A DNA stretch of 64,000 bases from positions 1,860,001-1,924,000 of the forward strand of contig NZ_CP059732.1 in assembly GCF_014117325.1 (NCBI RefSeq), in the 5' to 3' direction. The notes under the pieces were generated by a model. That model was not told the origin of the DNA. It saw only the letters and a program-made list of their open reading frames with translations, and searched no databases. This document shows, piece by piece, positions 1 through 9,834 of this stretch; within the stretch, counting starts at the first letter, position 1, and each line of letters begins with the position of its first letter. Origin of the DNA: Spirosoma foliorum. GTDB lineage: Bacteria; Bacteroidota; Bacteroidia; Cytophagales; Spirosomataceae. The translations under genes were made by a program, and so were the position numbers.

Positions 1-2055
1 AATGGAAAGTTTATTGCCTTCACTGATAATGCGGTACGAGTCAGGATACTCGAACTATCGACCCGCGCTATTACGACCATCGATACCGGTGGTATGAATT
101 TAGACCGGGATAATATGGGGCTCACCTGGTCGCCTGATAGCAAATGGCTGGCCTACACGAAATCCGCAGCTAATAATTTCAGAAACGTGATGGTCTGGTC
201 GGCAGACAGTAAAAAAACGCGACCGCTGAGCGATCCCCTGGCCGATGCTTTGTCGCCAGCCTGGGATCTAAACGGACGCTATCTGTATTTTTTAGCGAGT
301 ACGAATGCCGCGCTGGGTTCGGGCTGGGCCAACACCAGTTCGCAACAGGCTAAACCAACGTTTGGGGCTTATATCACCCTGCTGCGTAAGGATGACCCGA
401 ACCCATTTCCGCTTAAAACTGATGAAGAACCTGATAGCACCAGTAAACCTGCACTCCTTAGCAAACCAGAAGAGACGACCAAGCCTAAACCGGGCAAAAA
501 AGTAGCCGTAAAGGACACAACGGCGGCCAAAAACGTCCGGATCGACTGGACGAATCTGGATCGGCGCATCATCGCGATGCCAATTCCGGTAGGCAGTTAT
601 GAAGCGTTGCTGGCGGGCCCCAAAGGACACCTGCTCATCTCCACGGGTAAAACACTGAGCAAATACACCATTGCCGACAAGAAACTGGACGAATTGGTGA
701 AATCAGGTTCCGAGTTTGCCGTATCGGCCAATGGCGAAAAGCTATTGTATAAATCCGGAACAGACTGGCAGGTTGTGTCGACAACCAAACCGCCAAGTGC
801 AACGGCGGGAGCGGTACCGATGCACCTACGGATGGAACTGAACCGGCTCGATGAATGGAAGCAAATCTTTACGGAGGCCTGGCGCTACCAGCGCGACTAT
901 TTTTATGACCGAAACATGCATGGGCGGGACTGGCAGGCCGTCTGGAACGACTATGCGCCATTGATTCCGTACATCAGACACCGCGCCGATCTGACGTACC
1001 TGCTCGACCAGTTGGGTGGAGAAACATCGGTAGGGCATAGTTTCGTTTTCGGTGGCAATTTCCCGGAGCAGGATACCTCACGGGTTGGCGTATTGGGTGC
1101 CGATTTGATTGCTGTTGATGGACGGTGGAAAATCAAACGTATATATACTACCGAAAGCTGGAACCCTGGTCTGGTCGCCCCACTGGCTCAGCCAAACCTG
1201 AAAGTAGAAGAAGGCCACTATATTCTGGCCATCAACGGACAACCGCTGACGGCCGACAAAGACCCCTATGAATCGCTGAACGGTACTGCTACGTTGCAAA
1301 CCATCCTGACGGTGAATACCAAACCAACACCCGAAGGTGCCTGGACTATCCGGGTGCAACCTACGACCAAAGAAAATGCGCTGCGCCAGCTTGCTTGGGT
1401 GGAAGATAACCGGCGGAAAGTAGCTGAATTGTCGAAAGGGAAATTAGGCTATGTGTGGGTGCCAAATACATCAGGAGCAGGGTTCACCAGTTTCAATCGC
1501 TATTATTTTGCCCAGCAGGATAAGGAAGGGGCCGTTATCGATGAGCGTTTTAACGGAGGAGGATTGCTGGACGATTACATGGTCGATCTGATGGTACGTC
1601 GGCTACGAGCGTCTATTACCAATGAAGTGCCCGCCGGTAAAGCCATGCGATTACCCGCGGGCATACTCGGTCCCAAAGTACTCCTGATCAATGAACTGGC
1701 AGGGTCGGGAGGGGATTTCTTTCCCTGGATCTTCCGTCAGCAGAAAGTGGGCCCGCTGATCGGTACGCGTACCTGGGGTGGCCTGGTGAAATCGTCGGTG
1801 CATTATTCCTTTGTCGATGGTGGTGCCATGACCGCCCCTGATAACGCCATTTTTGATCCCATGACCAGCAAATGGGTGGCCGAGAACACGGGTGTCTCGC
1901 CGGATATCGAGCAAACAATCTCCGCCGATGCCGTATCAAAAGGTCATGATCTGCAACTCGAAAAAGCAGTTGACGAAGCACTGAAATTACTGCAGAATGA
2001 GCCCCACCCTTCGGTAGTCAATCCACCCTATTCTACTCCTGCCAGGAAGCCATAA
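1..2055 (+). CDS. Tricorn-like S41 family protease, C-terminal part (partial)
   Basis: The reading frame is open from base 1, so the true start lies outside the window; the ATG at 94 is internal. The visible part begins in beta-propeller-like repeats (LTWSPDSKWLAYT and similar), as in tricorn and DPP-like N-termini. A PDZ-like stretch (VEEGHYILAINGQPL) follows, then an S41 protease domain. NELAGSGGDFFPW carries the presumed nucleophilic serine (codon 1705-1707) and is followed by GTRTWGG, typical of tricorn-type C-terminal peptidases. In this family the enzyme degrades peptides; in Bacteroidota it is usually exported to the periplasm, but the signal peptide is not visible here. The next gene starts 30 bases downstream on the same strand, so the two are probably co-transcribed. 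Confidence 0.85.
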   Translation, partial: NGKFIAFTDNAVRVRILELSTRAITTIDTGGMNLDRDNMGLTWSPDSKWLAYTKSAANNFRNVMVWSADSKKTRPLSDPLADALSPAWDLNGRYLYFLASTNAALGSGWANTSSQQAKPTFGAYITLLRKDDPNPFPLKTDEEPDSTSKPALLSKPEETTKPKPGKKVAVKDTTAAKNVRIDWTNLDRRIIAMPIPVGSYEALLAGPKGHLLISTGKTLSKYTIADKKLDELVKSGSEFAVSANGEKLLYKSGTDWQVVSTTKPPSATAGAVPMHLRMELNRLDEWKQIFTEAWRYQRDYFYDRNMHGRDWQAVWNDYAPLIPYIRHRADLTYLLDQLGGETSVGHSFVFGGNFPEQDTSRVGVLGADLIAVDGRWKIKRIYTTESWNPGLVAPLAQPNLKVEEGHYILAINGQPLTADKDPYESLNGTATLQTILTVNTKPTPEGAWTIRVQPTTKENALRQLAWVEDNRRKVAELSKGKLGYVWVPNTSGAGFTSFNRYYFAQQDKEGAVIDERFNGGGLLDDYMVDLMVRRLRASITNEVPAGKAMRLPAGILGPKVLLINELAGSGGDFFPWIFRQQKVGPLIGTRTWGGLVKSSVHYSFVDGGAMTAPDNAIFDPMTSKWVAENTGVSPDIEQTISADAVSKGHDLQLEKAVDEALKLLQNEPHPSVVNPPYSTPARKP

Positions 2056-2085
2056 ACATATCCAAACAACGATCACTTATTCATT

Positions 2086-3561
2086 ATGAAGGTATTAGTA
2101 TCGATTATGCTCGTTTGCTGGCTGACCGGCAGCTTCGCCGTTGTCGCCCAACCAGCTCCGTATTCTAAAGACGTGCTGTCAAAAATACAGCAGGTTGAGC
2201 AGCATTTAGCCAGCTACGTCAACCGTACACCCGACGACAAAGACTGGACACTGCAAGAGCGCATGAGCTATTACAAAATTCATGGTCTCAGCATAGCCGT
2301 TGTTCACAACTATCAAATTGAGTGGGCCAAAGCCTACGGCTGGGCCGATACGGCCCAATTAGACCATCGAACCGCCCACCCCGTCACGACCGAGACCCGT
2401 TTTCAGGCCGGCTCCATCAGTAAGTCGCTGAATAGCATGGGTGTACTGGCCTTAGTCCAGGCAAAAAAAATTGACCTCTATGCCGACATCAACAACTACC
2501 TGACCACCTGGAAATTTCCCTATGATTCGGTTTCCAAAGGCAGGAAAATCAACACGGCCAACCTATTGAGTCACACGGCGGGGCTGACGATTCACGGCTT
2601 CCCCGGTTATGGGATCAATAAGGCCATTCCTACCTTGCCGGAGGTGCTTAATGGCCAAAAACCGGCTAATACTCAGGCGGTTCGTTCTGCCTTTGAACCG
2701 GGCCTGAAGTATCAGTACTCTGGTGGCGGAACAACCATTTCCCAGCTTATGGTTATGGACGTAACCCATCAACCCTATGACCAGTATATGTGGGAGCGGG
2801 TGCTGAAACCGATGGGCATGGTCAACAGTTCGTACACGCAGCCGCCAGTCAATGATAACACGCTGGCAACGGGCTACTGGGCATCCGGAAGTGAAGTTCC
2901 GGGAAAGCATCATATCTACCCCGAACAGGCAGCCGCTGGACTCTGGACAACCCCAACCGATTTAGGCCGGTATATTATCGAAACACAGTTGGCCTATCAG
3001 GGCAAATCCAGTAAGGTACTCTCGCAGCAAACGACGCGCTTGAGGCTTACACCTTACGTGGATAGTTCAGCAGCGTTGGGCGTATTCATTGTTAAAAAAG
3101 GGGCAGACACCTATTTCTCACATAGCGGATCCGATATGGGGTTTCTGAGCCTGTATTATGGAAGCCTGACCGGTGGCAACGGCGTGGTGATTATGGTCAA
3201 CTCGCAAAACGGGGCCATTCTCGACGAACTAGCGAATAGTGTGGCCACGGTCTATAACTGGAATGGTTTTTATAAGCCCATCCTCAAGCAATCGGTGGCC
3301 TTACCAGAAACGGTTCTGGAATCTTATGTAGGCGAATATCAGGGGGATTTGGGAAAAAATATTGTCACCCGCGCCGGTAATCAGTTGCTTTACCGGTGGA
3401 CAAATGGAAATACGGCGAAAATTTTCCCCGAAACTGAAGCCCGGTTCTTCTTTAAAGATTCAGATGGTCAACTCGAATTTATCCGTGATGCGTCAGGTAA
3501 AGTTGTTGGGCGAAACATGACCGCTGGCGGGAAGACAACCGAAGCCAGGAAGGTAAAGTAG
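2086..3561 (+). CDS. Exported serine hydrolase, beta-lactamase/class C fold
   Basis: A 491-residue protein with a signal peptide (about residues 1-22, ending FAVVAQ). It has the penicillin-binding/class C motifs: S110-I-S-K113 as nucleophile motif, Y211-S-G in place of YxN, and HSGSDMGF as the third motif. The YSGGG variant is common among esterase/peptidase members of this family rather than true beta-lactamases, so D-amino peptidase or esterase activity is more likely than antibiotic resistance; the substrate is unknown. A small C-terminal domain (from about residue 400) resembles the lipocalin-like tail seen in many such hydrolases. It lies between two other exported hydrolases in a probable operon. 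Confidence 0.85.
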   Translation: MKVLVSIMLVCWLTGSFAVVAQPAPYSKDVLSKIQQVEQHLASYVNRTPDDKDWTLQERMSYYKIHGLSIAVVHNYQIEWAKAYGWADTAQLDHRTAHPVTTETRFQAGSISKSLNSMGVLALVQAKKIDLYADINNYLTTWKFPYDSVSKGRKINTANLLSHTAGLTIHGFPGYGINKAIPTLPEVLNGQKPANTQAVRSAFEPGLKYQYSGGGTTISQLMVMDVTHQPYDQYMWERVLKPMGMVNSSYTQPPVNDNTLATGYWASGSEVPGKHHIYPEQAAAGLWTTPTDLGRYIIETQLAYQGKSSKVLSQQTTRLRLTPYVDSSAALGVFIVKKGADTYFSHSGSDMGFLSLYYGSLTGGNGVVIMVNSQNGAILDELANSVATVYNWNGFYKPILKQSVALPETVLESYVGEYQGDLGKNIVTRAGNQLLYRWTNGNTAKIFPETEARFFFKDSDGQLEFIRDASGKVVGRNMTAGGKTTEARKVK

Positions 3562-3609
3562 ATTGTCATTTGTTGTCTGTCAATTGTCAAGTATTGTCCG
3601 TTAACCTCC

Positions 3610-5439
3610 ATGAACAAAACCCTTACGCTCCTCTTCGTTTTCTGGCTGGCCAGTTGTTTCGCCATTGTCGCCCAAACCACGACCGAAACCCGCTACGTTC
3701 GCCAGAACGTACTGATTCCCATGCGTGATGGCATTCGGCTAAACACGGTCATCTTTACGCCCAAAACTGCCGATGAGCCGTTGCCATTTCTGTTTAACCG
3801 GACACCCTATGGCGTAGATCACGCGCCCTTCCCCGACCAGTCTCCCTACACGAAAATTATGGCCGACCAGGGGTATATATTCGTAGCGCAGGACATTCGT
3901 GGGCGCTACAAATCGGAGGGAAAGTTTGAAATGCAGCGATTTTCGCGCGACAAAAAAGACCCCAAAGCCATCGACGAAAGCACTGATACGTACGACACGA
4001 TTGAGTGGCTGCTCAAAAACGTACCCAACAACAACGGGAAAGCAGGGATGTATGGCACCTCTTATGATGGCTGGACGAGCGTGATGGGGGCCATCGATCC
4101 GCATCCGGCACTGAAAGCGATTTCGGAACATGCCACGCCAGCCGATATGTGGATGGGCGACGACTTTCACCATCAGGGAGCCTTCCGGCTGAGCTACGGA
4201 TTCGAGTACGCCTTTATGGAAGAAGCCACTAAAACCGATTCGATGTTCGCCTTCAGCAGCTACGACACCTACGACTGGTATCTGAAACTAGGGCCGCTGG
4301 CCAACGTCAATAAAAAGTATTTCATGGGTAAACTGCCGACCTGGAATGACTTCGCCAAACACCCCAATTACGACCCTTTCTGGCAAAAGCAATCGCTGTC
4401 GTTCCGGATTGGGAAGCCTAAGGTAGCCATTCAGAATGTAGCGGGCTGGTGGGATCAGGAAGATTTTTATGGGCCGATAAAAGCCTACCAACTCTGGGAA
4501 AAAGAGGACGCTAACCAGCAGAATCACCTGATTGTTGGCCCCTGGAATCATGGCGGCTGGGCCTGGGGCGAAGGCCGTAAACTGGGCAACATCAACTTCG
4601 ATACCACGGCGTCCAGTACGTTTCGCCAGACGATGTTTGCGCCCTGGTTTGCCTATCACCTGAAAGGGAAGGGCGACGGTAAATTTCCCGAAGTGACCGC
4701 TTTTCAGACGGGTAAAAACCAGTGGAAAACCTACAACCAATGGCCGCCCACCGAATCGGTGAAACGAAATCTGTATTTCCGGGCCAATGGCCAATTGTCG
4801 TTTGAGAAACCCAACGATGCAGCCGCAATAGACACGTATATTTCGGATCCGGCTCACCCCGTACCGTACCGACCCCGGCCTATTGAAGCCACCTATAGCC
4901 CCGGCTCGCGCTGGTTTACCTGGCTAACTGAAGACCAGCGATTTGTGCAGAATCGCCCTGATGTACTCAGCTGGCAAACCGAACTGCTGACCGAAGACGT
5001 GACCGTAACAGGCACCCTATTGGCTAAGCTGTTTGCCGCCACCACCGGCAGCGACGCCGACTGGGTGGTGAAACTGATTGATGTCTATCCTGAAAGCTAC
5101 CCCAAAGAGCCAAAGATGGGCGGTTACCAGTTCATGGTGGCCAACGACATCCTGCGTGGTCGTTTCCACAAGAGTTTCGAAAAACCACAGGCGCTGCAAC
5201 CCAATAAAGTAGAAACATTCACCGTCGATCTGCATTCGCTGGATCATGTGTTTCAGAAGGGTCACCGGATTATGGTGCAGGTGCAGAGTACGTGGTTCCC
5301 CCTGATCGACCGGAACCCACAACGATACGTACCCAATATTTTCGAAGCAACGGAGGCTGATTACCAGAAAGCGACGCACTCTATTTTCCGGTCGGCCAGC
5401 TATCCGTCTCACTTAGAACTGAGTGTGATGCTACCTTAA
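3610..5439 (+). CDS. CocE/NonD family hydrolase (X-Pro dipeptidyl-peptidase S15-like)
   Basis: A 609-residue exported protein (signal peptide about residues 1-22). The alpha/beta-hydrolase domain contains GMYGTSYDGW with the S15-type nucleophile S151. Near the N-terminus, MRDGIRLNTVIFTP and RTPYG are typical of CocE, alpha-amino-acid ester hydrolases and glutaryl-7-ACA acylases. A C-terminal jelly-roll domain (about 400-600) includes FQKGHRIMVQVQS, which supplies the usual catalytic His region. Family members hydrolyse esters or amides of acylated amino acids or X-Pro peptides; the exact substrate cannot be read from sequence. It starts 48 bases after the preceding hydrolase, and a strong hairpin 43 bases downstream closes the unit. 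Confidence 0.88.
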   Translation: MNKTLTLLFVFWLASCFAIVAQTTTETRYVRQNVLIPMRDGIRLNTVIFTPKTADEPLPFLFNRTPYGVDHAPFPDQSPYTKIMADQGYIFVAQDIRGRYKSEGKFEMQRFSRDKKDPKAIDESTDTYDTIEWLLKNVPNNNGKAGMYGTSYDGWTSVMGAIDPHPALKAISEHATPADMWMGDDFHHQGAFRLSYGFEYAFMEEATKTDSMFAFSSYDTYDWYLKLGPLANVNKKYFMGKLPTWNDFAKHPNYDPFWQKQSLSFRIGKPKVAIQNVAGWWDQEDFYGPIKAYQLWEKEDANQQNHLIVGPWNHGGWAWGEGRKLGNINFDTTASSTFRQTMFAPWFAYHLKGKGDGKFPEVTAFQTGKNQWKTYNQWPPTESVKRNLYFRANGQLSFEKPNDAAAIDTYISDPAHPVPYRPRPIEATYSPGSRWFTWLTEDQRFVQNRPDVLSWQTELLTEDVTVTGTLLAKLFAATTGSDADWVVKLIDVYPESYPKEPKMGGYQFMVANDILRGRFHKSFEKPQALQPNKVETFTVDLHSLDHVFQKGHRIMVQVQSTWFPLIDRNPQRYVPNIFEATEADYQKATHSIFRSASYPSHLELSVMLP

Positions 5440-5482
5440 GTCCCGGCGAAATGTAGTCGTCAATATGGCTGGAGTATTTGAA

Positions 5483-5522
5483 AAAGCGGTAGTTAATTCT
5501 TTCGGAGGTTAACTACCGCTTT
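5483..5522. terminator. Perfect 14-bp stem hairpin after the hydrolase operon
   Basis: The arm at 5483-5496 (AAAGCGGTAGTTAA) and its exact complement at 5509-5522 enclose a 12-base loop. It lies 43 bases past the CocE-type stop codon and before the regulatory repeats of the next gene. This suits a terminator, although no long T-run follows. Confidence 0.7.
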
Positions 5523-5566
5523 AATCATAACTTGGAATGGGTCTTTCTGGAAGCACCGCCTATTGA

Positions 5567-5600
5567 CCCAAATCTGACAACTTTTGTCCCAAATGTGATA
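5567..5600 (+). promoter_or_regulatory. Pair of CCCAAAT direct repeats, 21-bp period
   Basis: CCCAAATCTGACA at 5567 and CCCAAATGTGATA at 5588 are spaced exactly 21 bp apart, two helical turns. The same arrangement occurs at 21465/21486 upstream of the other HisKA-type Reg_prop kinase. Tandem sites with this period are typical of LytTR or AraC-type regulators. They lie 82-115 bases upstream of the 5682 start. Confidence 0.5.
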
Positions 5601-5681
5601 GCTTCTCCAGGGATAGGCTGCTTATTTTGGCATGGCTAATACGAGTGTAGTGAATGGCCTTCCTCTTCTATACATACCGCT

Positions 5682-8600
5682 ATGCGTACCCCCCGTTTAT
5701 ACTTTCTCTTACTGCTAAATCTGACTATCCTATCCAGTGTGTTGGCTCAGCAACCCGCCCAACCCGTCGACCTGCCATCTCAACGCATCCGGTTCGAGCA
5801 CCTGACGGTGGCCGATGGCCTGCCCGAAAGCTCGGTCACCTGTATGATTCAGGACCATCTGGGATTTATTTGGATGGGCACTCAGGGTGGCCTGGCCCGT
5901 TATGATGGCACGCAAATTATTGCCTTTCAAGAAGATAGTAAAAATAAATATTCCTTTAGGGGAAGCAATGTTCAGTCCATCTATGAAGACCACAACGGTG
6001 ACATCTGGATTGGTTGTGAGCGACTGATCCGTTTTGAACGGGCTACCGGGCGATTTATCGAGTATCCGCAGAAAGCGCCTGAAGGCAATCGAAGCGCGAA
6101 CTACGTCGGATTGATCCATAAAGACCAGCGGGGCGATATCTGGACGATCACCGGTAATTACGGAGACAATCTCTTCCTACTGGACCGATTAAATCCTAAA
6201 ACTGCGACCTGGACCTATTTTCGCCATAACCCTGCCAATCCGCACAGTTTGGCGACGAATTCGATCTATCTGAGCAATACGAATAGCATTAATAATTTTG
6301 CTTTTTTAGAAGGCAGGTCGGGCACAATCTGGGTAACAACAACGGGGGACGAACGCATTCTACACCGCTTCGACCCGAAAATAAATGGGTTCAACCGCAT
6401 CACACCGAAGGCAAGCCCGGCTGTAGTGGCTGATTTCAAACGTATTACGGTCATGGCTGAGGATGGGCAGGGGCAGCTTTATGTATCCTCGTATAATCGG
6501 GGTAAAGGTTTATTTCTAGTAAACCGAACCGCCGGTGGTGCGGCATCCCGACCGCCCCAAACGTGGCAGGTGACGCAGTTCAAACACGACCCCCTAAATC
6601 CCTATTCGATTCGAGACGATTCCGTAACACGCGTACATCCAGACCGGGATGGAACCGTTTGGGTGCCCACAAGCCAGGGTCTGGATCGGCTGGATCCTAA
6701 AACCGGACGTTTCACGCATTTTGTATCGAAGCCCAACGACCCCAACAGCCCCAGTCCGGGCCTGCTTAAGTTTTTGTCCGAAACGCCCAACGGCGATCTG
6801 TGGTTCGCAACTACCGACGGGATGAATATGTATGACCGTCGTCGGCAATCGTTTGTGCGTTATCAGAAACGTAATGAGCCGGATGGACTAAAAGCCGGAG
6901 GGGAGATCATCTCGTTTCTGGTGGACCTAACTGGCTTATTCTGGGCGGGAAAGGTTGAGGATGGCGTGTATAAACAGAGCCGGGCGGTTAAGTTTTCGGC
7001 TATCACCAGTGAACCTGAAGTAACCCAACGGGGGATGCCAGGATCGGCACCAATCTCGTATATTTTTCGAATGTACGAGGCCCCCTCAGAGCCGGGTGTC
7101 ATCTGGCTGGGTACTGACGGCGGATTAGAGCGGCTGGATCGAAAAACAGGGCGCCGAACGACGTATAGCCACGACGATCGGAACAGCCGGTCTATTGGCA
7201 CAGGTTATGTCTTTGGCATGGCTGAGGATAAGCAGGGCCGGTTCTGGGTAGGAACGCAGGGAGGGGGCCTGAACCTATTCGACAGGAAGCGCGGGACGTT
7301 TACCCGGTTGGTGCACGATCCGGCCAATGCCAATAGCCTGATGAATGATAATATACGAGCGGTTTTCCCGGCTTCTGACGGTACGCTTTGGATTGGTACC
7401 TTTCAGGGACTGGATCATTATGACCCAGCTCGTCAGGCGTTTACCCACTATTACCAGGCCGACTCACTCTATACGCCTGAACTATACGCCCGCATCCAAT
7501 CGCTGGCCACAGCCCGGAAACCCGTGGCGGCTATCCGGCAACCAGGTAACAACACAAACCAAATGGTGGCTTTCAGCTTACACCAGCCGACCGATTTGCT
7601 GCTGGTGGTTGGTGGCGAATGGACGGCTGATACGAAGCGCGATTATGGCTGGCTGGAAGACGAACAAGGCAAGCGTATCTGGATTACCACCTACAAGCAG
7701 AGCGCGGGCGATGGCCCAGTGGGGCAAATCCGCAATCAGATAGACGTTATTCACCTGAAAGCAGGACGGTATCGGCTGCGGTATCGGTCGAATGACACGT
7801 ACGCCTACAGTCAGTGGAAAGTAGCTCCTCCCTATCACCCCCAGTTGTGGGGCATCCAATGCATTGCTCTTTCACCGTCCGAAGGTCAGGCTATGGCCCA
7901 GTTAGCCCGTAAACGGCAGTTCACCGGTCTAAATAGCACCTATGTTTTATCCCTGGCAGAAGATGCTCAGAAACGAATCTGGATTGGCACGTCGCTAAGC
8001 GGTGGTGTACAGTTGCTAGACCCCAATACAGGCCAATTTACAACCATCCTGACCGATAAAAGTGGCCTTTCCAGCGTCCAGTGTCTGTTAGCCGATACCC
8101 GACCGGGTTGTTTTTGGGTGGGTGATTTTACCCGTGGCCTATTTCTGATCAATGACAAGGGGCGGGTTCTGAAACACTTTACCCAGACTAACGGCCTGCC
8201 AAACAATACCGTGATTGGTGTTCATCGCGACAAACAAGGCATTTTATGGGTTGGCACGGGCAACGGATTAGTGCGGCTAGACCAGACCGCTGGACCGCCA
8301 AAAACCGATCAGATTCGCCACTTTACCCAGCGCAACGGTTTGAAGGGTTTATTCACGCCCATCTGGTTCTCCAGCACTGGTGAAGTCTATGCGGGCAGTG
8401 ATAGGGATGTCGTTGCGTTCTTCCCGGAGCAGGTTCAGGACGACCCGATACCGCCACCTATCGTCCTGACCGACCTGCTCATCAATGGCCAGCCCGCTAC
8501 GCTTGGCTCTGACGGCCAGCTACCCAGTCATATCTCGGTCACGAAAGAAATTACCCTGCCTCATGATCAAAGCGATCTTGCTTTCCAGTTTGCCGCGCTT

Positions 8601-9833
8601 AGCTATAACCGGGGTAGTGAATCGGAATATGCGTTTAAATTAAGCCCGATTGATACGGCCTGGGTGCCTTTAGGAGCCACTCGGCAGGCCCGCTTTCTGG
8701 ATTTACAGCCTGGCACCTACACCTTCCGCGTCAAAGCGGCCAACGCCGATGGGGTCTGGAATGAAGAAGGAACACGTATACAGATCACCATTTTACCGCC
8801 CTGGTGGCGAACCTGGTGGGCGTATTTTTTTTATGTACTGGTTTTTGCCATTCTGCTTCGTGCGTATATATCTTACCGTTCAAGAGCTTTGCGTCGGGAA
8901 AATCAGCTATTGGAAGAAAGGATTGCCCAGCGCACCAACGAAGTTCAGCAGCAGAAAGAAGAGATTGAGACCCAACGGGACTATCTGGAAGATACCCTCA
9001 CAGAACTCAAAAGCACCCAGACCCAACTCATCCAGAAAGAGAAACTCGCCAGCCTGGGTGAGTTAACGGCAGGTATTGCTCATGAGATTCAGAACCCGCT
9101 AAACTTCGTCAACAACTTCGCCGAAGTTTCCACCGAACTCATTGAAGAATTAAAAGAAGAGGTTCAAGCGGGTAACACCGATGAAGTTATGGCCATCGCC
9201 GACGACCTGACCCGCAACCTCCAGAAGATCAATCACCACGGTGGTCGGGCCAGCAGCATTGTCAAAGGCATGCTCGAACACAGCCGTACCGAATCGGGTG
9301 AGAAACGACCCACTGATCTTAACGCGCTGGCCGATGAATATCTCAAAATTGCCTATCACGGCCTGAGAGCCAATGATAAGAGCGGTTCGACGGGTCGATT
9401 TAACTGTGAGCTAGTGACTGATTTTGATTCGACCCTGGAACTGGTGGTAGTGGCTCCTCAGGAGATTGGACGGGTGCTGTTGAACCTCTACAACAATGCC
9501 TTTTACGCCGTACACCAACGACAGATCGCAGAGACAAGGCATGCCTTGTCTCTACCTGAAACCTACCAGCCAACGGTTTGGGTGAGTACCAAACGAATCA
9601 GTACTGGGATTGAGATACTGGTGCGTGACAACGGTACGGGCATTCCTGAATCGGTGAAGGCTAAGATCTTTCAACCTTTCTTCACCACAAAGCCTACTGG
9701 TGAGGGGACTGGATTGGGGCTGTCATTAAGCTATGATATCGTGACTAAAGGGCATGGCGGAATAATGGCAGTGGAGACTATGGAAGGAGAAGGAAGTGAG
9801 TTTATTATAAGACTACCCATCAATATTTCATAA
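5682..9833 (+). CDS. Reg_prop/Y_Y_Y sensor histidine kinase (kinase 1 of the array)
   Basis: A 1383-residue protein with a signal peptide ending VLAQ at about residue 23. A long periplasmic series of Reg_prop propeller repeats (recurring DxxGxxWxGT) runs to about residue 955. A Y_Y_Y domain (about 960-1035) and one membrane helix after WWRTWWAY (about 1043-1065) follow, then a coiled coil (QQQKEEIETQRDYLE), HisKA with phosphoacceptor H1134 in AHEIQNPLNFVNNF, and an ATPase domain with RVLLNLYNNAFYAV and TKPTGEGTGLGLSLSYD. Unlike classical hybrids of this sensor type, it has no receiver or AraC domain, so it must phosphorylate a separate partner. It is first in a tight operon; kinase 2 starts one base after its stop. 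A palindrome inserted in frame lies in the ATPase domain. Confidence 0.92.
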   Translation: MRTPRLYFLLLLNLTILSSVLAQQPAQPVDLPSQRIRFEHLTVADGLPESSVTCMIQDHLGFIWMGTQGGLARYDGTQIIAFQEDSKNKYSFRGSNVQSIYEDHNGDIWIGCERLIRFERATGRFIEYPQKAPEGNRSANYVGLIHKDQRGDIWTITGNYGDNLFLLDRLNPKTATWTYFRHNPANPHSLATNSIYLSNTNSINNFAFLEGRSGTIWVTTTGDERILHRFDPKINGFNRITPKASPAVVADFKRITVMAEDGQGQLYVSSYNRGKGLFLVNRTAGGAASRPPQTWQVTQFKHDPLNPYSIRDDSVTRVHPDRDGTVWVPTSQGLDRLDPKTGRFTHFVSKPNDPNSPSPGLLKFLSETPNGDLWFATTDGMNMYDRRRQSFVRYQKRNEPDGLKAGGEIISFLVDLTGLFWAGKVEDGVYKQSRAVKFSAITSEPEVTQRGMPGSAPISYIFRMYEAPSEPGVIWLGTDGGLERLDRKTGRRTTYSHDDRNSRSIGTGYVFGMAEDKQGRFWVGTQGGGLNLFDRKRGTFTRLVHDPANANSLMNDNIRAVFPASDGTLWIGTFQGLDHYDPARQAFTHYYQADSLYTPELYARIQSLATARKPVAAIRQPGNNTNQMVAFSLHQPTDLLLVVGGEWTADTKRDYGWLEDEQGKRIWITTYKQSAGDGPVGQIRNQIDVIHLKAGRYRLRYRSNDTYAYSQWKVAPPYHPQLWGIQCIALSPSEGQAMAQLARKRQFTGLNSTYVLSLAEDAQKRIWIGTSLSGGVQLLDPNTGQFTTILTDKSGLSSVQCLLADTRPGCFWVGDFTRGLFLINDKGRVLKHFTQTNGLPNNTVIGVHRDKQGILWVGTGNGLVRLDQTAGPPKTDQIRHFTQRNGLKGLFTPIWFSSTGEVYAGSDRDVVAFFPEQVQDDPIPPPIVLTDLLINGQPATLGSDGQLPSHISVTKEITLPHDQSDLAFQFAALSYNRGSESEYAFKLSPIDTAWVPLGATRQARFLDLQPGTYTFRVKAANADGVWNEEGTRIQITILPPWWRTWWAYFFYVLVFAILLRAYISYRSRALRRENQLLEERIAQRTNEVQQQKEEIETQRDYLEDTLTELKSTQTQLIQKEKLASLGELTAGIAHEIQNPLNFVNNFAEVSTELIEELKEEVQAGNTDEVMAIADDLTRNLQKINHHGGRASSIVKGMLEHSRTESGEKRPTDLNALADEYLKIAYHGLRANDKSGSTGRFNCELVTDFDSTLELVVVAPQEIGRVLLNLYNNAFYAVHQRQIAETRHALSLPETYQPTVWVSTKRISTGIEILVRDNGTGIPESVKAKIFQPFFTTKPTGEGTGLGLSLSYDIVTKGHGGIMAVETMEGEGSEFIIRLPINIS
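9530..9553. repeat. Perfect 24-bp palindrome inside the kinase 1 ATPase domain
   Basis: Bases 9530-9553 equal their own reverse complement (half-site AGAGACAAGGCA). They encode part of a short insert between the N box and the next strand that the sister kinases lack. It looks like a small REP-type element fixed in frame. Confidence 0.75.
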
Positions 9834-9834
9834 A

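Noticed and set aside
2086..3561. True class C beta-lactamase
   Set aside because: The second motif is Y-S-G rather than Y-x-N and the protein has the extra C-terminal domain of esterase/peptidase relatives, so resistance is not supported.
4288..4857. Minus-strand frame of 189 codons
   Set aside because: It lies inside the CocE-type gene, with no signal peptide or domain. The plus-strand gene has all catalytic motifs.
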